Source of the DNA: Tetracentron sinense
Lineage: Eukaryota > Streptophyta > Magnoliopsida > Trochodendrales > Trochodendraceae
DNA length: 64,000 bases
Assembly: GCA_015143295.1 (NCBI GenBank)
Contig: CM026562.1
Coordinates: 8,088,041 to 8,152,040 of the forward strand
Direction: 5' to 3'
The translations under genes and the position numbers were made by a program. The notes below the pieces were generated by a model. The model had not been told where the DNA came from, did not search any database, and was given only the letters and a program-made list of their open reading frames with translations. Shown piece after piece: positions 23,390 through 34,669 of the stretch (positions within the stretch are counted from its first letter, which is position 1; each line of letters begins with the position of its first letter).

Positions 23390-23700
23390 TCACATTATTA
23401 TTTTAATTGAATCAGTTAAAATCACGTGAATCATGTTATTTTTTGTTGAGCCATACAAATTAACTGATTCACGTTATTTTAATAAAATAACGTGAATTGC
23501 GTTATTTTTTGGTGAACCATACAAATTAATTGAATTAGTTAAAATAATACGAATCATGTTATTTTGCTTGAAATCAAATTACTTGGGTGGACTGTATAAA
23601 TTAATTGATTCAAGTGAAATAATCTGATTCATATTATTTTAACAGATGTAGTTAAAATAACATGATTCAAGTTATTTAACCTGAATCACGCTTTTACTTG
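23390..23700. repeat. Degenerate GATTCACGTTATTTTAA repeat cluster
   Basis: Variants of GATTCACGTTATTTTAA and its complement occur about every 30-60 bp through the block, with CATACAAATTAATTGA spacers. The cluster is A/T-rich and non-coding. A short part recurs at 24174-24211. Confidence 0.55.
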
Positions 23701-24882
23701 GAGACAAAAATGCTTTCACGTGATGAGTAGGTTGCTATTAATCAATTTTTTTGGTCGCCCTAAAATCCTTATTTTATTACAAGTGGATACAGTGGCTTGG
23801 AAGAGAGTGCCCCACCCAGCAGCACACCCACGTGATTGAATAAAAAATGTGGGGCCCACCCTTAGTTGATCTAAGGCTACCTTTATTGAACCCGGGGGCA
23901 TCTTTTTAAGTCACAACGTTGCCCATCCGAACTCGGTCAAAGTTGGCCAGTTTGAAATAGAAAAATAATTTTGATAAGGAACCAAATCCTCTACGGTTAT
24001 AGATGGGTAAATCTGTTATGCCCCTTGAGGTCACCACATGTCCCTTTTGAGACCCTTTAATTGCACTTACGATTCACCCATTCCTAGGATTCAACCACCC
24101 ATCCTAGGTTTTTAGAAAAAATATTAACTTTTTAAAAAATATTTTAATATTTTAATGTTAAAATATTTTGAGTGGTGTAGGTTAAAATAACATGATTTAA
24201 GTTATTTAACCCTAAGTAACCAGAGCCTAGAGCGGGAGCGAGAGCGGGTGCGGGAGCGAGAGCGTCAAATTTTAATTTAGGATAGGGTCGGGAGCGCCTC
24301 TGGAGCGCCGATATATATACTTAAAATATGTATTGATGTTCTTGAAATTACTTGTAGATGTAAATATACCTTTTTTAGTTTTTTAAACTCTAAGAGAAAA
24401 TTGATAAAATCATTCATAATTCAAATTTTTCATCACAATAACAAGATGACTATTGAATTATTAAATGAATCATTCTAAATTCAGTTACAAGATCACTTAT
24501 AATTAACAAATCTTATATGAATCTTGTACCCTACAGAGAAAAATGACAAAATACATTTCATTTCACATGAAAACTTAGGATAAAAATAAAACTTTACACA
24601 AAAATTGCACCTTTAGGTGAGAGCGAGGTTTACAAAAGTTGAAATCGAACTCCCAAGGTGAAAGCGAGGTTTGAGAACGGGAGCAGGTAGCAGATTAGGA
24701 GGTTTGGTTTACTAATTTTAACACCAATCACGCTTTTACTTGGAGACGAAAATGCTTTCTCGGGATGAGTAGGTAGCTAGTAATCAAATTTTTAGGTCGC
24801 CCTATAATCCTTATTTTGTTACAAGTGGATACAGTGGCTTGGAAGAGAGTGCCCCACCCAGCAGCACACCCATGTGATTGAA
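23640..24882. repeat. Tandem duplication upstream of the NLR gene
   Basis: Segment 23640-23846 is repeated as 24174-24211 plus 24716-24882 (TTTTACTTGGAGAC, then 'GGTCGCCCTA', then AGTGGATACAGTGGCTTGGA). The second copy is split by a 504-bp MITE. Between the copies lies a fragment (23847-24171) related to 11376-11720, including the left half of the 11510-type MITE. Confidence 0.7.
24212..24715. mobile_element. hAT-like MITE (504 bp) with GGGAGCGAGAGCG subterminal repeats
   Basis: Ends are CTAAGTAACCAGAGCC and, complemented, TTAGTAAACCAAACC. Subterminal sequence is rich in GAGCGGGAGCGAGAGCG words at the left and GAGAGCGAGG/GGGAGCAGG words at the right. The first copy of the duplication (about 23683) lacks it, and its flanks ATTTAACC/TTTTAACA suggest an imperfect 8-bp duplication. 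It is non-coding. Confidence 0.6.
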
Positions 24883-25002
24883 TTTAGAAAGAGTTTACAA
24901 GGGAGGAGCTCACCCACTTGAATTCTACTCTACAAATAAGAAGGAAAGAGAGAAAAAAAGACGAAAGCAGCAGGCTCTGCAAAAGAGTTACAGGGAGAAG
25001 AA
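24803..25002 (+). promoter_or_regulatory. NLR proximal promoter / 5' UTR built from a repeat unit
   Basis: Bases 24803-24936 match the 3' half of the 475-bp array unit (9119-10885): TTATTTTGTTACAAGTGGAT, 'CCCACCCAGCAGCACACC', 'CCACTTGAATTCTAC'. The purine-rich stretch 24936-25002 leads to the ATG and is probably 5' UTR. No strong TATA box could be singled out. Promoter status is inferred from position only. Confidence 0.45.
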
Positions 25003-27603
25003 ATGGCTGACATATTTCTTTCATTTTTCTTGGATAACTTGACTCAGCTGCTATCACAAGAAGTAAATCTGCTTCTTGATGTGGAGGCTGAGGTGAACTC
25101 GCTTATCGATCAGCTCAAGCTTATTCTTTGCTTCCTCAGAGATAATGAAGGGAAACGCAATGAGCAAGGCATCGTGAGTGAGTGGATGAGCCAACTCGAA
25201 GAGGCAGCTCATGAGGCTGAGGATGCAATTGACAATTATTATGTTCATGTAGCCCATGAACGAGGACAACATTTCGCAACGAAGCTGATCACGATATTTG
25301 GCAAAGTAATAGCTCGACATGAAGTCGGAAAAAAGATCGAGGACGTGAATACAAGGATAAATGGAATTCTGGGCAACAAAGACAAATTTAGCATTCAAAT
25401 TCCGGAAACTGGAGATCAAGTGGCAATGGTAGAGAGGCCAAGGAGGCTTCCCATAGAGGAAGCTGATGTGGTGGGCTTTGACGACAAGGCGGCGGCGATA
25501 ATCAAGCAACTGACCGGAGGAGAACCTTCACTTGATGTGGTTCCAATTGTGGGTATGGGAGGAATCGGTAAGACCACTCTTGCTAGAAAAGTTTACAATG
25601 ATCCAATTGTGAAGGATCATTTCGACTGTCGCGTATGGGTATATGTAACTCAAGAATATAGAGAGCGAGAATTGCTTCACGCAATCATAAAGTGTGCTAT
25701 GGTACTCACAGACGAAATGAAGGAGATGGACAATGACGAGTTGCGGTCCAACCTCTACAAATACTTGAGGGGTACCAGGTATCTAATTGTTTTGGATGAT
25801 GTATGGAAAACTAAATTCTGGGATGACTTGAATGAGATCTTTCCCAATAACAGACATGGAAGTAGAATAATTATCACTACCCGGATAAACGAAGTAGCTT
25901 TATATACAAAACCCAGTAATCCTCCTCACAATATGCATTTCCTGAGTAAAGAAGAGAGTTGGGAGCTCTTCTCCAAGAAGGTGTTCGGAGCAGGAAGGTT
26001 CCCCCAAGAGTTGAAAGAACTGGGACAAAAAATTGCAGGGCAATGTGGTGGGCTACCACTTGCAATTGTGGTGTTAGCCGGAGTTCTTTCAAAGAAAGAG
26101 AAGACAAAGCACATTTGGTTGAGAGTGTCGAACAGCGTAAGTTCGCATCTCAATCGAGAGACAGAACAATGCAGGGACATATTGGCATTGAGTTATAAAA
26201 ACTTACCCCGTCACTTGAAATCCTGCTTCCTCTATTTTGGTGTTTTCCCAGAAGACTTTGAGATCCCTGCGAAGCAACTGATCAGACTGTGGCTCGCCGA
26301 GGGAATTGTACAGCAAAAAGATCGACAAACTGTGGAAGATACCGCCGACGATTATCTGGAGGAGCTTATCGATAGGAATCTGATTCAAGTCGCAAAGAAA
26401 ACGTCTGATGGGGGTGTCAAAGCATGTCGCATCCACGATCTTTTGCGGGACCTTTGCATTTCAATCGCCGAGCAAGAAAAGTTTCTCAAGGTTCTTGGGT
26501 ACGCTAATTCTTCATGCCAATCTAAGTCACGCCGACTTGGCATCCACTCCAACAATCTCAATTGCATCTCCTCATATCCTGCCGCTGCAAATCTTCGTTC
26601 TTTCCTCTGCTTCAGACTAGATGAAGGCCGACTTTCTCTCAACCACTGGAAGTTGATTTATAAACGCTTCACATTGCTTAAAGTGTTGGATTTATGGGCT
26701 GTAATTGTTGATACTATCCCCACTGATATAGAAAAACTCATTCATCTGAGATATCTGAGGTTAAAAAGCCATACCCCTCAAAGTCTTCCACTGTCCATCT
26801 GCAACCTCTGGAACTTAGAGACTCTTGAAGTGGTAGCTCCTTTCATTGGCCGTCCCAAGATTGGAATTTGGAAGATGCCCCAATTAAGGCATCTACAATT
26901 CCATGGGCAAGCTGTTGTTCTGCAAGAGCCACCACCGAGAATGCGCAAGGAACGCGATGGCTGTTTATGCAACCTCCACACCCTAACAAGCATAAGCCCA
27001 GATAGCTGTACAGAGGGTGTCTTGTCCAAGCTGCCGAATCTTATTACGTTGGAGATTAATGGAGATTTAGAAAAGCATATGGATCAAGCATTCCCGAATA
27101 TTGCCAGATTGAACTGCCTTAAATCCTTGAAATTGGTAAGAGACCGTCGATGCGATTACATGAAAAGTATTCCAGATTGTGTTGTGTTCCCATCAAACCT
27201 CACCAAGCTAACCTTATCGGAGACCCAATTATCAGAAGACCCAATGGGGAAACTGGGGCAGCTACCCAACCTTGAAGTCCTCCGATTAACAAATAGCGCT
27301 TGTGTGGACAGAGATTTATATTGCTCCCATGGATTTCCTAGACTCCAGGTCTTGAAACTTAAAAATTTGAGCATAAGAACATGGGAAGTTTCGAGGGGAG
27401 CTATGCCGAGCCTTAGAAGTGTAGTTATAAAGAGATGCGGTAATTTAAAGAATCTCCCATCTGCTCTGCAACACATGACTAGCTTGCAGGAGTTGGAGCT
27501 ATGGGGGCCTAGTGTTTCAGTGGCAAATCAAGCAACAGATATTCAAAAGAACCAAGGCAACAACCAGATAAAGCTCCTGATCTACCAGCCAGATGCTAGA
27601 TAG
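25003..27603 (+). CDS. CC-NB-ARC-LRR disease resistance protein (RPP13/RPP8-like NLR), 866 aa
   Basis: This is an intracellular immune receptor of the CNL class. Such proteins sense pathogen effectors and trigger hypersensitive defence. The single exon is intact, with an Rx-type coiled coil at about residues 1-130 carrying an EDVID-like AEDAID (72-77). NB-ARC follows: P-loop GMGGIGKTT 184-192 (Lys190), kinase-2 LIVLDDVW with Asp265-266, RNBS-B GSRIIITTR, GLPL motif GGLPLA 349-354, RNBS-D CFLYFGVFPED from Cys408. The MHD site reads IHD (477-479), a variant that occurs in family members. Irregular LRRs run from ~520 to ~845 (LRYLRL, LPNLEVLRL, MPSLRSV). The length is typical. The start ATG gives the usual MADIFLSFFL opening. 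A 3' UTR intron (GT at 27614, AG at 28449) is possible but unproven. No sister NLR is in the window. The ligand is unknown. Confidence 0.95.
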   Translation: MADIFLSFFLDNLTQLLSQEVNLLLDVEAEVNSLIDQLKLILCFLRDNEGKRNEQGIVSEWMSQLEEAAHEAEDAIDNYYVHVAHERGQHFATKLITIFGKVIARHEVGKKIEDVNTRINGILGNKDKFSIQIPETGDQVAMVERPRRLPIEEADVVGFDDKAAAIIKQLTGGEPSLDVVPIVGMGGIGKTTLARKVYNDPIVKDHFDCRVWVYVTQEYRERELLHAIIKCAMVLTDEMKEMDNDELRSNLYKYLRGTRYLIVLDDVWKTKFWDDLNEIFPNNRHGSRIIITTRINEVALYTKPSNPPHNMHFLSKEESWELFSKKVFGAGRFPQELKELGQKIAGQCGGLPLAIVVLAGVLSKKEKTKHIWLRVSNSVSSHLNRETEQCRDILALSYKNLPRHLKSCFLYFGVFPEDFEIPAKQLIRLWLAEGIVQQKDRQTVEDTADDYLEELIDRNLIQVAKKTSDGGVKACRIHDLLRDLCISIAEQEKFLKVLGYANSSCQSKSRRLGIHSNNLNCISSYPAAANLRSFLCFRLDEGRLSLNHWKLIYKRFTLLKVLDLWAVIVDTIPTDIEKLIHLRYLRLKSHTPQSLPLSICNLWNLETLEVVAPFIGRPKIGIWKMPQLRHLQFHGQAVVLQEPPPRMRKERDGCLCNLHTLTSISPDSCTEGVLSKLPNLITLEINGDLEKHMDQAFPNIARLNCLKSLKLVRDRRCDYMKSIPDCVVFPSNLTKLTLSETQLSEDPMGKLGQLPNLEVLRLTNSACVDRDLYCSHGFPRLQVLKLKNLSIRTWEVSRGAMPSLRSVVIKRCGNLKNLPSALQHMTSLQELELWGPSVSVANQATDIQKNQGNNQIKLLIYQPDAR

Positions 27604-29275
27604 AATGATAAAGGTAAATTCCCGCATCTTCTGCTTTCTTCTTTCATGTCTTTTGATTCTTATAAGTATTCTGATCAGACAGTTGATAAAAATTATCATG
27701 ATATGAACAGCCCAACATTTAAAGTAGCATGCCATTAGCTCTTAATATATGGTTTTTTTTCTTCTAAATATTGTAGCAGTGTTCTATGCTACTCTAAATT
27801 CATGGTCTTTAGGCTCTGTGACCCTGAATTCATAAAGATATACAATTTTCAATCGAAGAAATGTGTATTGCTTGATCAGCATGTTGGAACATGTTAGACA
27901 GTTATCTATAATTTGTATGCTCGTGAGCTATCAAGTGGAAATTTCTTGTAGATTACCTATATATATTTACAAAAACTCTTTACAATATATAAGAAGAGAG
28001 CAGGGGAAGTAACCATCCTCTCATCCTTGTAAAGAGATATTCGAGTCGAAACAATCATTTTTGGACTGTTTTTTTTTTTTGATGTCCAAAAGAATGTCAT
28101 AGTTCTGATGCTTCGGATCATTTGCCTGAGTCGAATATTGGGGCCTAAGAGATCTTCTAAGCAACTATTTCTTTGCATATGAGTCATTTCTACAGCAGTC
28201 ATAGTGACCACAGCTTCATTTACAAATGATGCTACTATTGTCTTACTTATTTTTTTTGGTGAATTTTATTAGGTTAATGATGTCTAATATCATCATTTGG
28301 TAAACAACAAATATGATATATCCATAAATATATTCCATTGCAGAACAGATCAGCAGGCTAATACTCTTAGAAAAGATAATACATTGTTTTTGACATGTAT
28401 GTTCCAGATTTGATTTGAATTTTCTCATTTCACAGTGGGGATGATTGCAGATAGAGAACTGGACAGGAAGCATGAACGCTGGGAGTAGTTCCCGATAATT
28501 TCACTTTTGTCATGGCAGTCTCTTCCTAAGAAGTGTCGACGGATTTCATTTTGGTCATGATTTGCTAAACCTCTTGGCAATTCATGAGGGTTTTATGGAA
28601 TTAAGTGATCCTTTGTCAATTTGTTTGCAGCTTTTTGTTATGTTTAGAAACATTTGAAATGTGTTTTGATGAGACCTCCTAAATCATCTTAGAAGAAGAA
28701 CAATGTCTTTCTCATTTACAGTTGGTTGGCTCTTCCTGTCTCTAATTTACATATAAAAGATGCATTGTGTTTCTATTAATAGCCTTAAATTCGAAGAGAG
28801 AAAAAGAATACTGGTAATCTAATATGGCATTCACCGATTTATAGATTTAAAAGATGGTGTGATTTGTAATGGAGGCAAAAATCAAAGACAAGGAATAGAA
28901 GGAAAAAGAGAGTCTTTGCTCTTGTTTTAGATCAGGGTTTCTTCAAGTAGTCTGATCACAAAAAGAGCTTAAAGAGACCTCAAGTGGGGAGCTAAACAAC
29001 CCTATAGACAAATAAAAAAATCGAGAGATAAAATTATAAAAAAAAGTCACTGGAACTAAAAAGTTCCCCAAAAACCCTCAAAGCAAACCAACCCAAATTC
29101 TTCTCATTGAGCTATCCCAAATTCATATATTATAATAGTTAATTGGATTTCTGAATCAAAAGTTACAGATAACAGAAGTTTTACCGTTGAACCACATCAA
29201 TCTACAAACCCAAGATTCCAAAATCTGACCTCCTAAATTATTAAATCTTTCATTCACCATTGCCAGCTATCTAAG
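27604..29275. other. NLR 3' flank; no further gene recognised
   Basis: The sequence is A/T-rich. It may contain the NLR 3' UTR, with a possible intron 27614-28450. Short ORFs here show no family features. Confidence 0.5.
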
Positions 29276-29478
29276 TAGGGATTAAAGAAATTTTGATTTA
29301 TTGAAAATTCTAGAGTGATTACAATGATCTCTAATAGGGTTTATATAAAGATTACATTGACCTCAAAATAGAAACCTAATCTAATCAAATCATTGATTGA
29401 TGTTAATCCAATATTGTGATCAAATACACTTGAATGATTTAATGTATCTCATTCACATTATTACAATACTCCTCATAT
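29276..29478 (-). mobile_element. LTR fragment, Copia-type, reverse
   Basis: Read on the minus strand: TATTAGCGAATATATGAGGA..., a promoter-like TTTATATAAACCC, then a TCAATAAATC polyadenylation-like site. The same ~160-bp sequence recurs at 31290-31440 in the same orientation. No coding domain is attached. Confidence 0.5.
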
Positions 29479-29979
29479 ATTCGCTAATAGGGATGCCAGA
29501 TCCAAGGGAATGAGTGGGCCCATCAAAGTCGCAAAAATCAATCAAAAGAGGTGGGACCTGAAGATCTTATCAAAAGGAGGTCAATATCTTATCCAAAGGG
29601 GTCTATAAATTAATGCGGGACCTCAAAGAATTTAGAAGGGATCGATCAATAAAATAAATAAATTTCACCAACCACCTGTCCATTATGCAATATGAGAGCG
29701 CTCTCTCTCATCAAAAAAAAATATGAACAGATGGCTGGTGGAAGCTGAGAGTAAATGTTGATTGAGAACATGATATCATTCCTTAAAAAGTAAATATCTT
29801 TTTAGCCTATAACGCGCTGAAGCAGGATAGGGAGATAAAGTTATAACAGCATGCACAAAGCAACTTAGAAGATTATGAGTCTCACCATGTCTTCATTGAA
29901 AGTTGATTGTTAAGAGGAGCATGCCCAAGAAGATTGGAGTGCGTTCCTTGAAGTGGTACCATTCTAATTAAGGACTTTG

Positions 29980-30124
29980 CTACTTAGACCCCCTTAAGGC
30001 CGAGACCGTGCTCTAAGAACACGGGATTTCAAGTGGGACCCATTTCACAAGGTAAGCCCCACCTGAAATCATGTGATCTTAGAACACGGTCTCGGTGGTT
30101 TCGACCTTAAAAGGGTCTCAAAAG
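29980..30124. mobile_element. Foldback MITE, ~145 bp
   Basis: The inverted pair CCGAGACCGTGCTCTAAG against CTTAGAACACGGTCTCGG lies inside longer imperfect arms (TTAAGGCCGAGACC... / ...TTTCGACCTTAAAAGGGTC). It is the first of two adjacent related hairpins. Confidence 0.6.
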
Positions 30125-30148
30125 CTGTCCTATAATTATAGGGAAATG

Positions 30149-30302
30149 CTATTGAGACCGCAAAAGGGCCGAGACCTCTAAGACCATGCATGGATGCACG
30201 GGATTGTAGGTGGGGCCTACTATGTGAACGTGGGTCTCACCTGAAATCCCGGTGCATGCACGCAAGGTCTCGGTGGTCTCAGCCCTTCTACGGTCTCAAT
30301 AG
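30149..30302. mobile_element. Foldback MITE, 154 bp, ends CTATTGAGACCG
   Basis: Perfect 12-bp terminal inverted repeats CTATTGAGACCG (30149-30160 and 30291-30302) enclose complementary arms containing GGGCCGAGACCT and AGGTCTCGGTGG. A TA duplication is possible if TTGAGACCG is the true end. Confidence 0.65.
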
Positions 30303-30509
30303 TAATTATAATTAAATAGTCTAATATAGAAAATAAAAAATGCTACAACTATTCGTAGTCTTCCGTGACGTGGTGGGACCAAGTGTGAAACCAGCTCCCC
30401 ATTATTGTAAGGTAGCAACACCAGCTCCCTATTATCGTAAGTAGCAACACCTATTGCACTCACTTTGAGTTTAGAGAAGAAATTTGACTTATGGCGTCCG
30501 GACTAGAGA

Positions 30510-31020
30510 AATTTGTGTTGGGATTGGGTATATGGTCAAAGCAAGTTGGATGGGCAACAGCTAGCGCTTGTGTGACTGTCTTAATAATTGTGGAGCCCAC
30601 CCTTGGTTGATGTGTAGTCTACCTATGCTTAACGTGGGGCCCATCTTTTTAAGATAGATGTTTCCCATCCAAACTCGGTCAAATCTGGCAAGTTTGAAAT
30701 GGAAAAATGATTTAAGACAATTGCATTCCTGGCCCAGTTTAAAAGAAAAAATGAGTTACCACAAGGTCTTCCTCCAAGCTGACGACTCCAACACATTGGA
30801 AAAAAGAAATGTCAAATCAAAAAAAAAAAATTATATTTGCACATGTCTCTTAGAAATTAGGTGGTCTGTTTGGAAGATGACCATGTTTTCCATTTTTCAA
30901 AAACATTAAAACACAAGAATAAGGGTTGTGGGCCACACATCCCAGCTAAAAACAAGCAGAGTAGTGTTTTTTTTTTTTTTTTTTTGTCACTGACAAGCAG
31001 AGTAGTTGGTTGAATGGTTC
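30510..31020. mobile_element. Compound repeat, second copy of the 11290-11975 block
   Basis: It carries GTTGGATGGGCAAC, then 'GTGGGGCCCATC', 'CCCATCCAAACTCGGTCAAA', 'AAGACAATTGCATTCCTGG' and GGGTTGTGGGCC in the same order as the 11.3-12.0 kb block, but without the 353-bp MITE. A T-run of about 22 follows at 30968. Confidence 0.5.
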
Positions 31021-31289
31021 ATTTGATGACTGCAAATGATCCCAAAGAGTAGTATCTCGGCCGCCTCGTGGAATGGGAAAATTCAAACACGCATCCATAA
31101 TATGATCTTTACAGTCTGTATTATTATTAGAATTAAAATTTTAGAAAGATTTTGCTGACCTAGACAAAGACGTGTGTAGCTTCAAATGTCAAACATAACA
31201 TAGCCTGAATTTTTTTTTTTTAACCTGTTAAAATATGAAACATTTATGAAGGAAAAAAGATTTATTTAACCGCTTAGTTAATTAGATTT

Positions 31290-32530
31290 ATATAGAGATT
31301 ACATTGACCTCAAGATAGAAACCTAATCTAATCAAATCTTTGATTGATGCTAATCTAATATTGTGATGAGATACACTTAAATGATTTTGTGTAACTCATT
31401 CACATTATTACAATGCTCTTCATATATTCCCTAATACTCCCTATCAAACAAATGAAGATTGAAAAATCTTCATGTGTTTGTCGCTAGTAAAAGTCCTCTT
31501 GACACATTTTAATATCCGCTTGATACATTTGATCTTTATTGCATGCCTATTTGAGTCATTCAATTGCTTTCTTTTAGATGTTGTCGAATCAAATTGACCT
31601 TTAATTGGTCAAAAGAAAGGTCTTTGTAGACCAAAAAAAAATGCCTCAAATGGGCTTAAAAATCAGTGCTACTAATGGGCCTTACAAGCCTCAATGGCCA
31701 AGAAAATTAGTATCAATAGACCAGAACTGGGCCTCCTGGCCAAAAATAGTGGTCTCTATAGACCATACAACATGGCCTCTATAGAGTACTGCAATTGGCC
31801 TGTGTGGCCTTTAGGAATAGCCTCAGATGGGCTAATAAACAGAGCCTCCATGGGCTAATAAGAACACCTTTTTTTTTTCTTTTTTTTTTTTTTCGTTTAG
31901 ATGTGGTAGACTTGATTGGCTCATTAATCATGAAGGTAAATCATGAAGGCAAAACAATGAAGGCAAAACAATAGATCTAAGCTTAGAGGAGATAGGTTGT
32001 GCACGATCATAGGTCAGAAGTGGAGGTAACAGTTTCAAACGGTATGTTGTGGGAGTGGCTGATTGTGCAATAGACCCAAATCTTATTGTGGGCAGTTGCA
32101 AGCGAGATGAGGGCGCCGACAGGCATGAAACACATGAAGACAATGGAGGTGGCATCCTCTGTATCATGAAAATGAAAATAACGGACGGCTCTTCTCCTTA
32201 CTTTAAAAAAAATCCACTGACAATACGGGTACGTTTAGATACGACTGAAATTATGAAAAACAGTTAAGTTTTACCTTAGAGTATCGTATCCCATACGGGT
32301 ACGTTTCCATTTTCAAAGTATCCGTGCTTCCTAGCTTACCACAAACCACTTCCAAGCTATTGAGCTGAAGAAATACTAAATCCGTAGGACACCTACTACA
32401 ACGGATTGAAGAAAGTAGTAGGAAATCAAGCTTGAAGAAAAAACCCTAACCCCCTTTGAAGAAACTTCAAGAAACCCTTTTGCTGGAAAATTTTCCCTCT
32501 CTTTTTGTGTTATGTTCTGCACCCAACACA
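31290..32530 (-). mobile_element. Non-autonomous LTR retroelement remnant (LTR plus internal piece), reverse
   Basis: On the minus strand a purine-rich TTTGATAGGGAG (about 31440) precedes an LTR-like TATTAGGGAATATATGAAGA, looking like a polypurine tract and 3' LTR start. The internal side (31440-32530) has diverged repeats of 'GGCCTCTATAGA' and 'GCCCATTAGTAG'-type words and a weak ORF at 31928-32167 with no recognisable domain. The 5' end is not defined. Confidence 0.4.
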
Positions 32531-32922
32531 TGATACCTATATGACTTCTAAAGCCTCACGTGAGTGCCTCATGGGCCTGGGCCCAATATTTATAACAATT
32601 TAGACCTTATTCACCTTCTTGTTGGGCCCATTGGATTCACATGAGCGGTGCAGTCCTATCTTTACTATACCAGAGATTGAAATTTGTCAATGGGGGTGAG
32701 TTTATTGTAATGCCATCAAAAAGCTTAGTCTATATATAGGTCCAAGGGTAAGAAGTTCATGAGGCTAACCAAGAGGCAGGACACCTTTCATACTAGTTCG
32801 AGCAGGTGAAGTACATTAACTAGATCGAAGCTAGGGAAAGGAACTGAATGGAGTGAACCATCTGGTGAAGAAGAAGTTTGTAGAGCCAGCCCGCAACGCA
32901 CCACGCTTCGAGGCGTTGCGAT

Positions 32923-32993
32923 TAGGAGTTTAAATGGGCTGAATTTGGGCCCAGGCTGGGCCTATTCAAAATCCTGGCCCATTCACACCCCTA
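32923..32993. mobile_element. Short hAT-type MITE (71 bp)
   Basis: Ends TAGGAGTTTAAATGGGC and, complemented, TAGGGGTGTGAATGGGC. The flanks GTTGCGAT (32915-32922) and CTTGCTAT (32994-33001) agree at 6 of 8 positions. Related to the element at 33495-33614. Confidence 0.6.
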
Positions 32994-33494
32994 CTTGCTA
33001 TGGAAGACCTGGTATATATGTGTAGGAGCCTTGGAGGCACTAGGCAAAAAGGTAGACTAGCTTAGGATGTTGGGGAGGTGATTCATACACCCATCAACCC
33101 GTTCAATGTGCATATGATGAATGAGAAATGTTAGCCCCAGAGACAATGTTAGCCCCAGAGGCAGACTTCCAAGTAACAACATGTGTCGCTATTTTTCCGA
33201 ACTACATTTACAAGTGGATAAACATATAACTTCATCTTTTGAAAAATATTGTTTCTTTAACACGTCGAAGGAGTAGCAAGGACACATGTTACTCCCACGG
33301 TAAGTTTTGAAAAAAAAATTCAAATCTGCATATGAGTTTGGGCTATATGATGATTGAATCCACATAGTAGTGGTTTAGATTAAGCTAATCTTTCCAGTTT
33401 TTAAGAGCTTAAATATTCCCAATCAAGTATGGTCGGACATTGGCCTAGAAGTATGCACCATTGAGGCCAGTGATGCTTTTTCTCGCACCGTACA

Positions 33495-33614
33495 TAGGGG
33501 TGTCAATGGGCCTTGTTTGGCTTGAATTTTGTTGATTTTTGAATAGGCCCGATTCGAGCCTGACACATTTGCAAGAGGCTTTGAAGCCCGAATTCGGCCC
33601 CATTGACATCCCTA
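33495..33614. mobile_element. hAT-type MITE (120 bp) with perfect 8-bp TSD
   Basis: Terminal repeats TAGGGGTGTCAATG and CATTGACATCCCTA are flanked by the exact direct repeat ACCGTACA at 33487-33494 and 33615-33622. An 8-bp duplication fits hAT superfamily integration. It is non-coding. Confidence 0.88.
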
Positions 33615-34513
33615 ACCGTACAAGTGGCCTAAGTATGCATCAATCTTGATCATCAGATGCAATTGATGGATCATCCCTTGAAGAGCCAGTTTGAACACAT
33701 TTTGATGTTAAGCCGGAAAGATGGTGAAACGAATGCCGTGCAACTCACGAGATTCATTTCCGACTTGGATCCAACAACTTATTTTCTGACAATCCGAACC
33801 AAACGACATTAAATGAAAGAATACGTTTTGAATTGAACACACATGTGAACGCCCCTATATCTAACATACCTTTTGATGTTAAGCTCAAAACGTGGTGATG
33901 TTTGGTAGTGTATTTTCACATAACACATTAAATACCAAGAAACATGATAGACAGGTCATCTATAAGTAACTTTTTTTAGTGATGGACTGGGTGTGCAATT
34001 TTTTTTCTAGTGTTGAACGGGTTTGCATGCAACTTGCGAGATTCGTTTCGAATCAAATGCAATCTCCTCCTTCACGTATTTTCAGCCTCAAGCTCAAAAC
34101 ACAGCGACACCAACACTGTTTGAGTGATGTAAGTGTAGAAATAAAGACACAAAATCAAGACACAATAAAATACTGAATTTTATATGGGTCAATCGATATG
34201 GGGGGCTATGTTCACGGAGAATATCATCGTCTATACACTAATCTCAATCTCAAGCAAATGTTACAAGGTTTGTATCTCCCTCTCTGTCGCTCTATTTTTT
34301 TTTTTTTTTGCTCCATCGTAATAACCTTAGGCATAAATAACAATATATACTAGTGCCTAATATCATTAATACCCCCTATAATGCAAAGTATATATAAATA
34401 AGAAAAATGATAGGATCAATTTAGTACATCAACACCTTAATCGCACATAAAGGAGAATGTCAAATTATCTTTGAACGTAGGACCTATCAAAAGGTGATTT
34501 GACATTTCATTTT

Positions 34514-34669
34514 ATGTTATGATTGTTTGCCGAAAAAATAGGTAAAAACATGAAAAATAAAATAAAATATCAGATTTCTAATACAATTCGTAATTGCGTT
34601 TTGTCTAATTTTCTTTTCTTTTTCATGTTTTTACTTATTTTCTTGACAACCAAATATAGGGTTAAGGGA
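34514..34669. mobile_element. MITE, diverged copy of the element at 44113
   Basis: AAAATAGGTAAAAACATG, 'AAAATAAAATAAAAT', 'TTTTCTTTTCTTTTTCATGT' and ACAACCAAATATAGGG occur in the same order as in 44113-44255. The left terminal repeat is degraded. Confidence 0.55.

Noticed and set aside
25054-27476. Minus-strand ORFs opposite the NLR
   Set aside because: Shadows of the sense coding frame.
31928-32267. ORFs on both strands in the LTR remnant
   Set aside because: No recognisable domain and overlapping frames; likely fortuitous.
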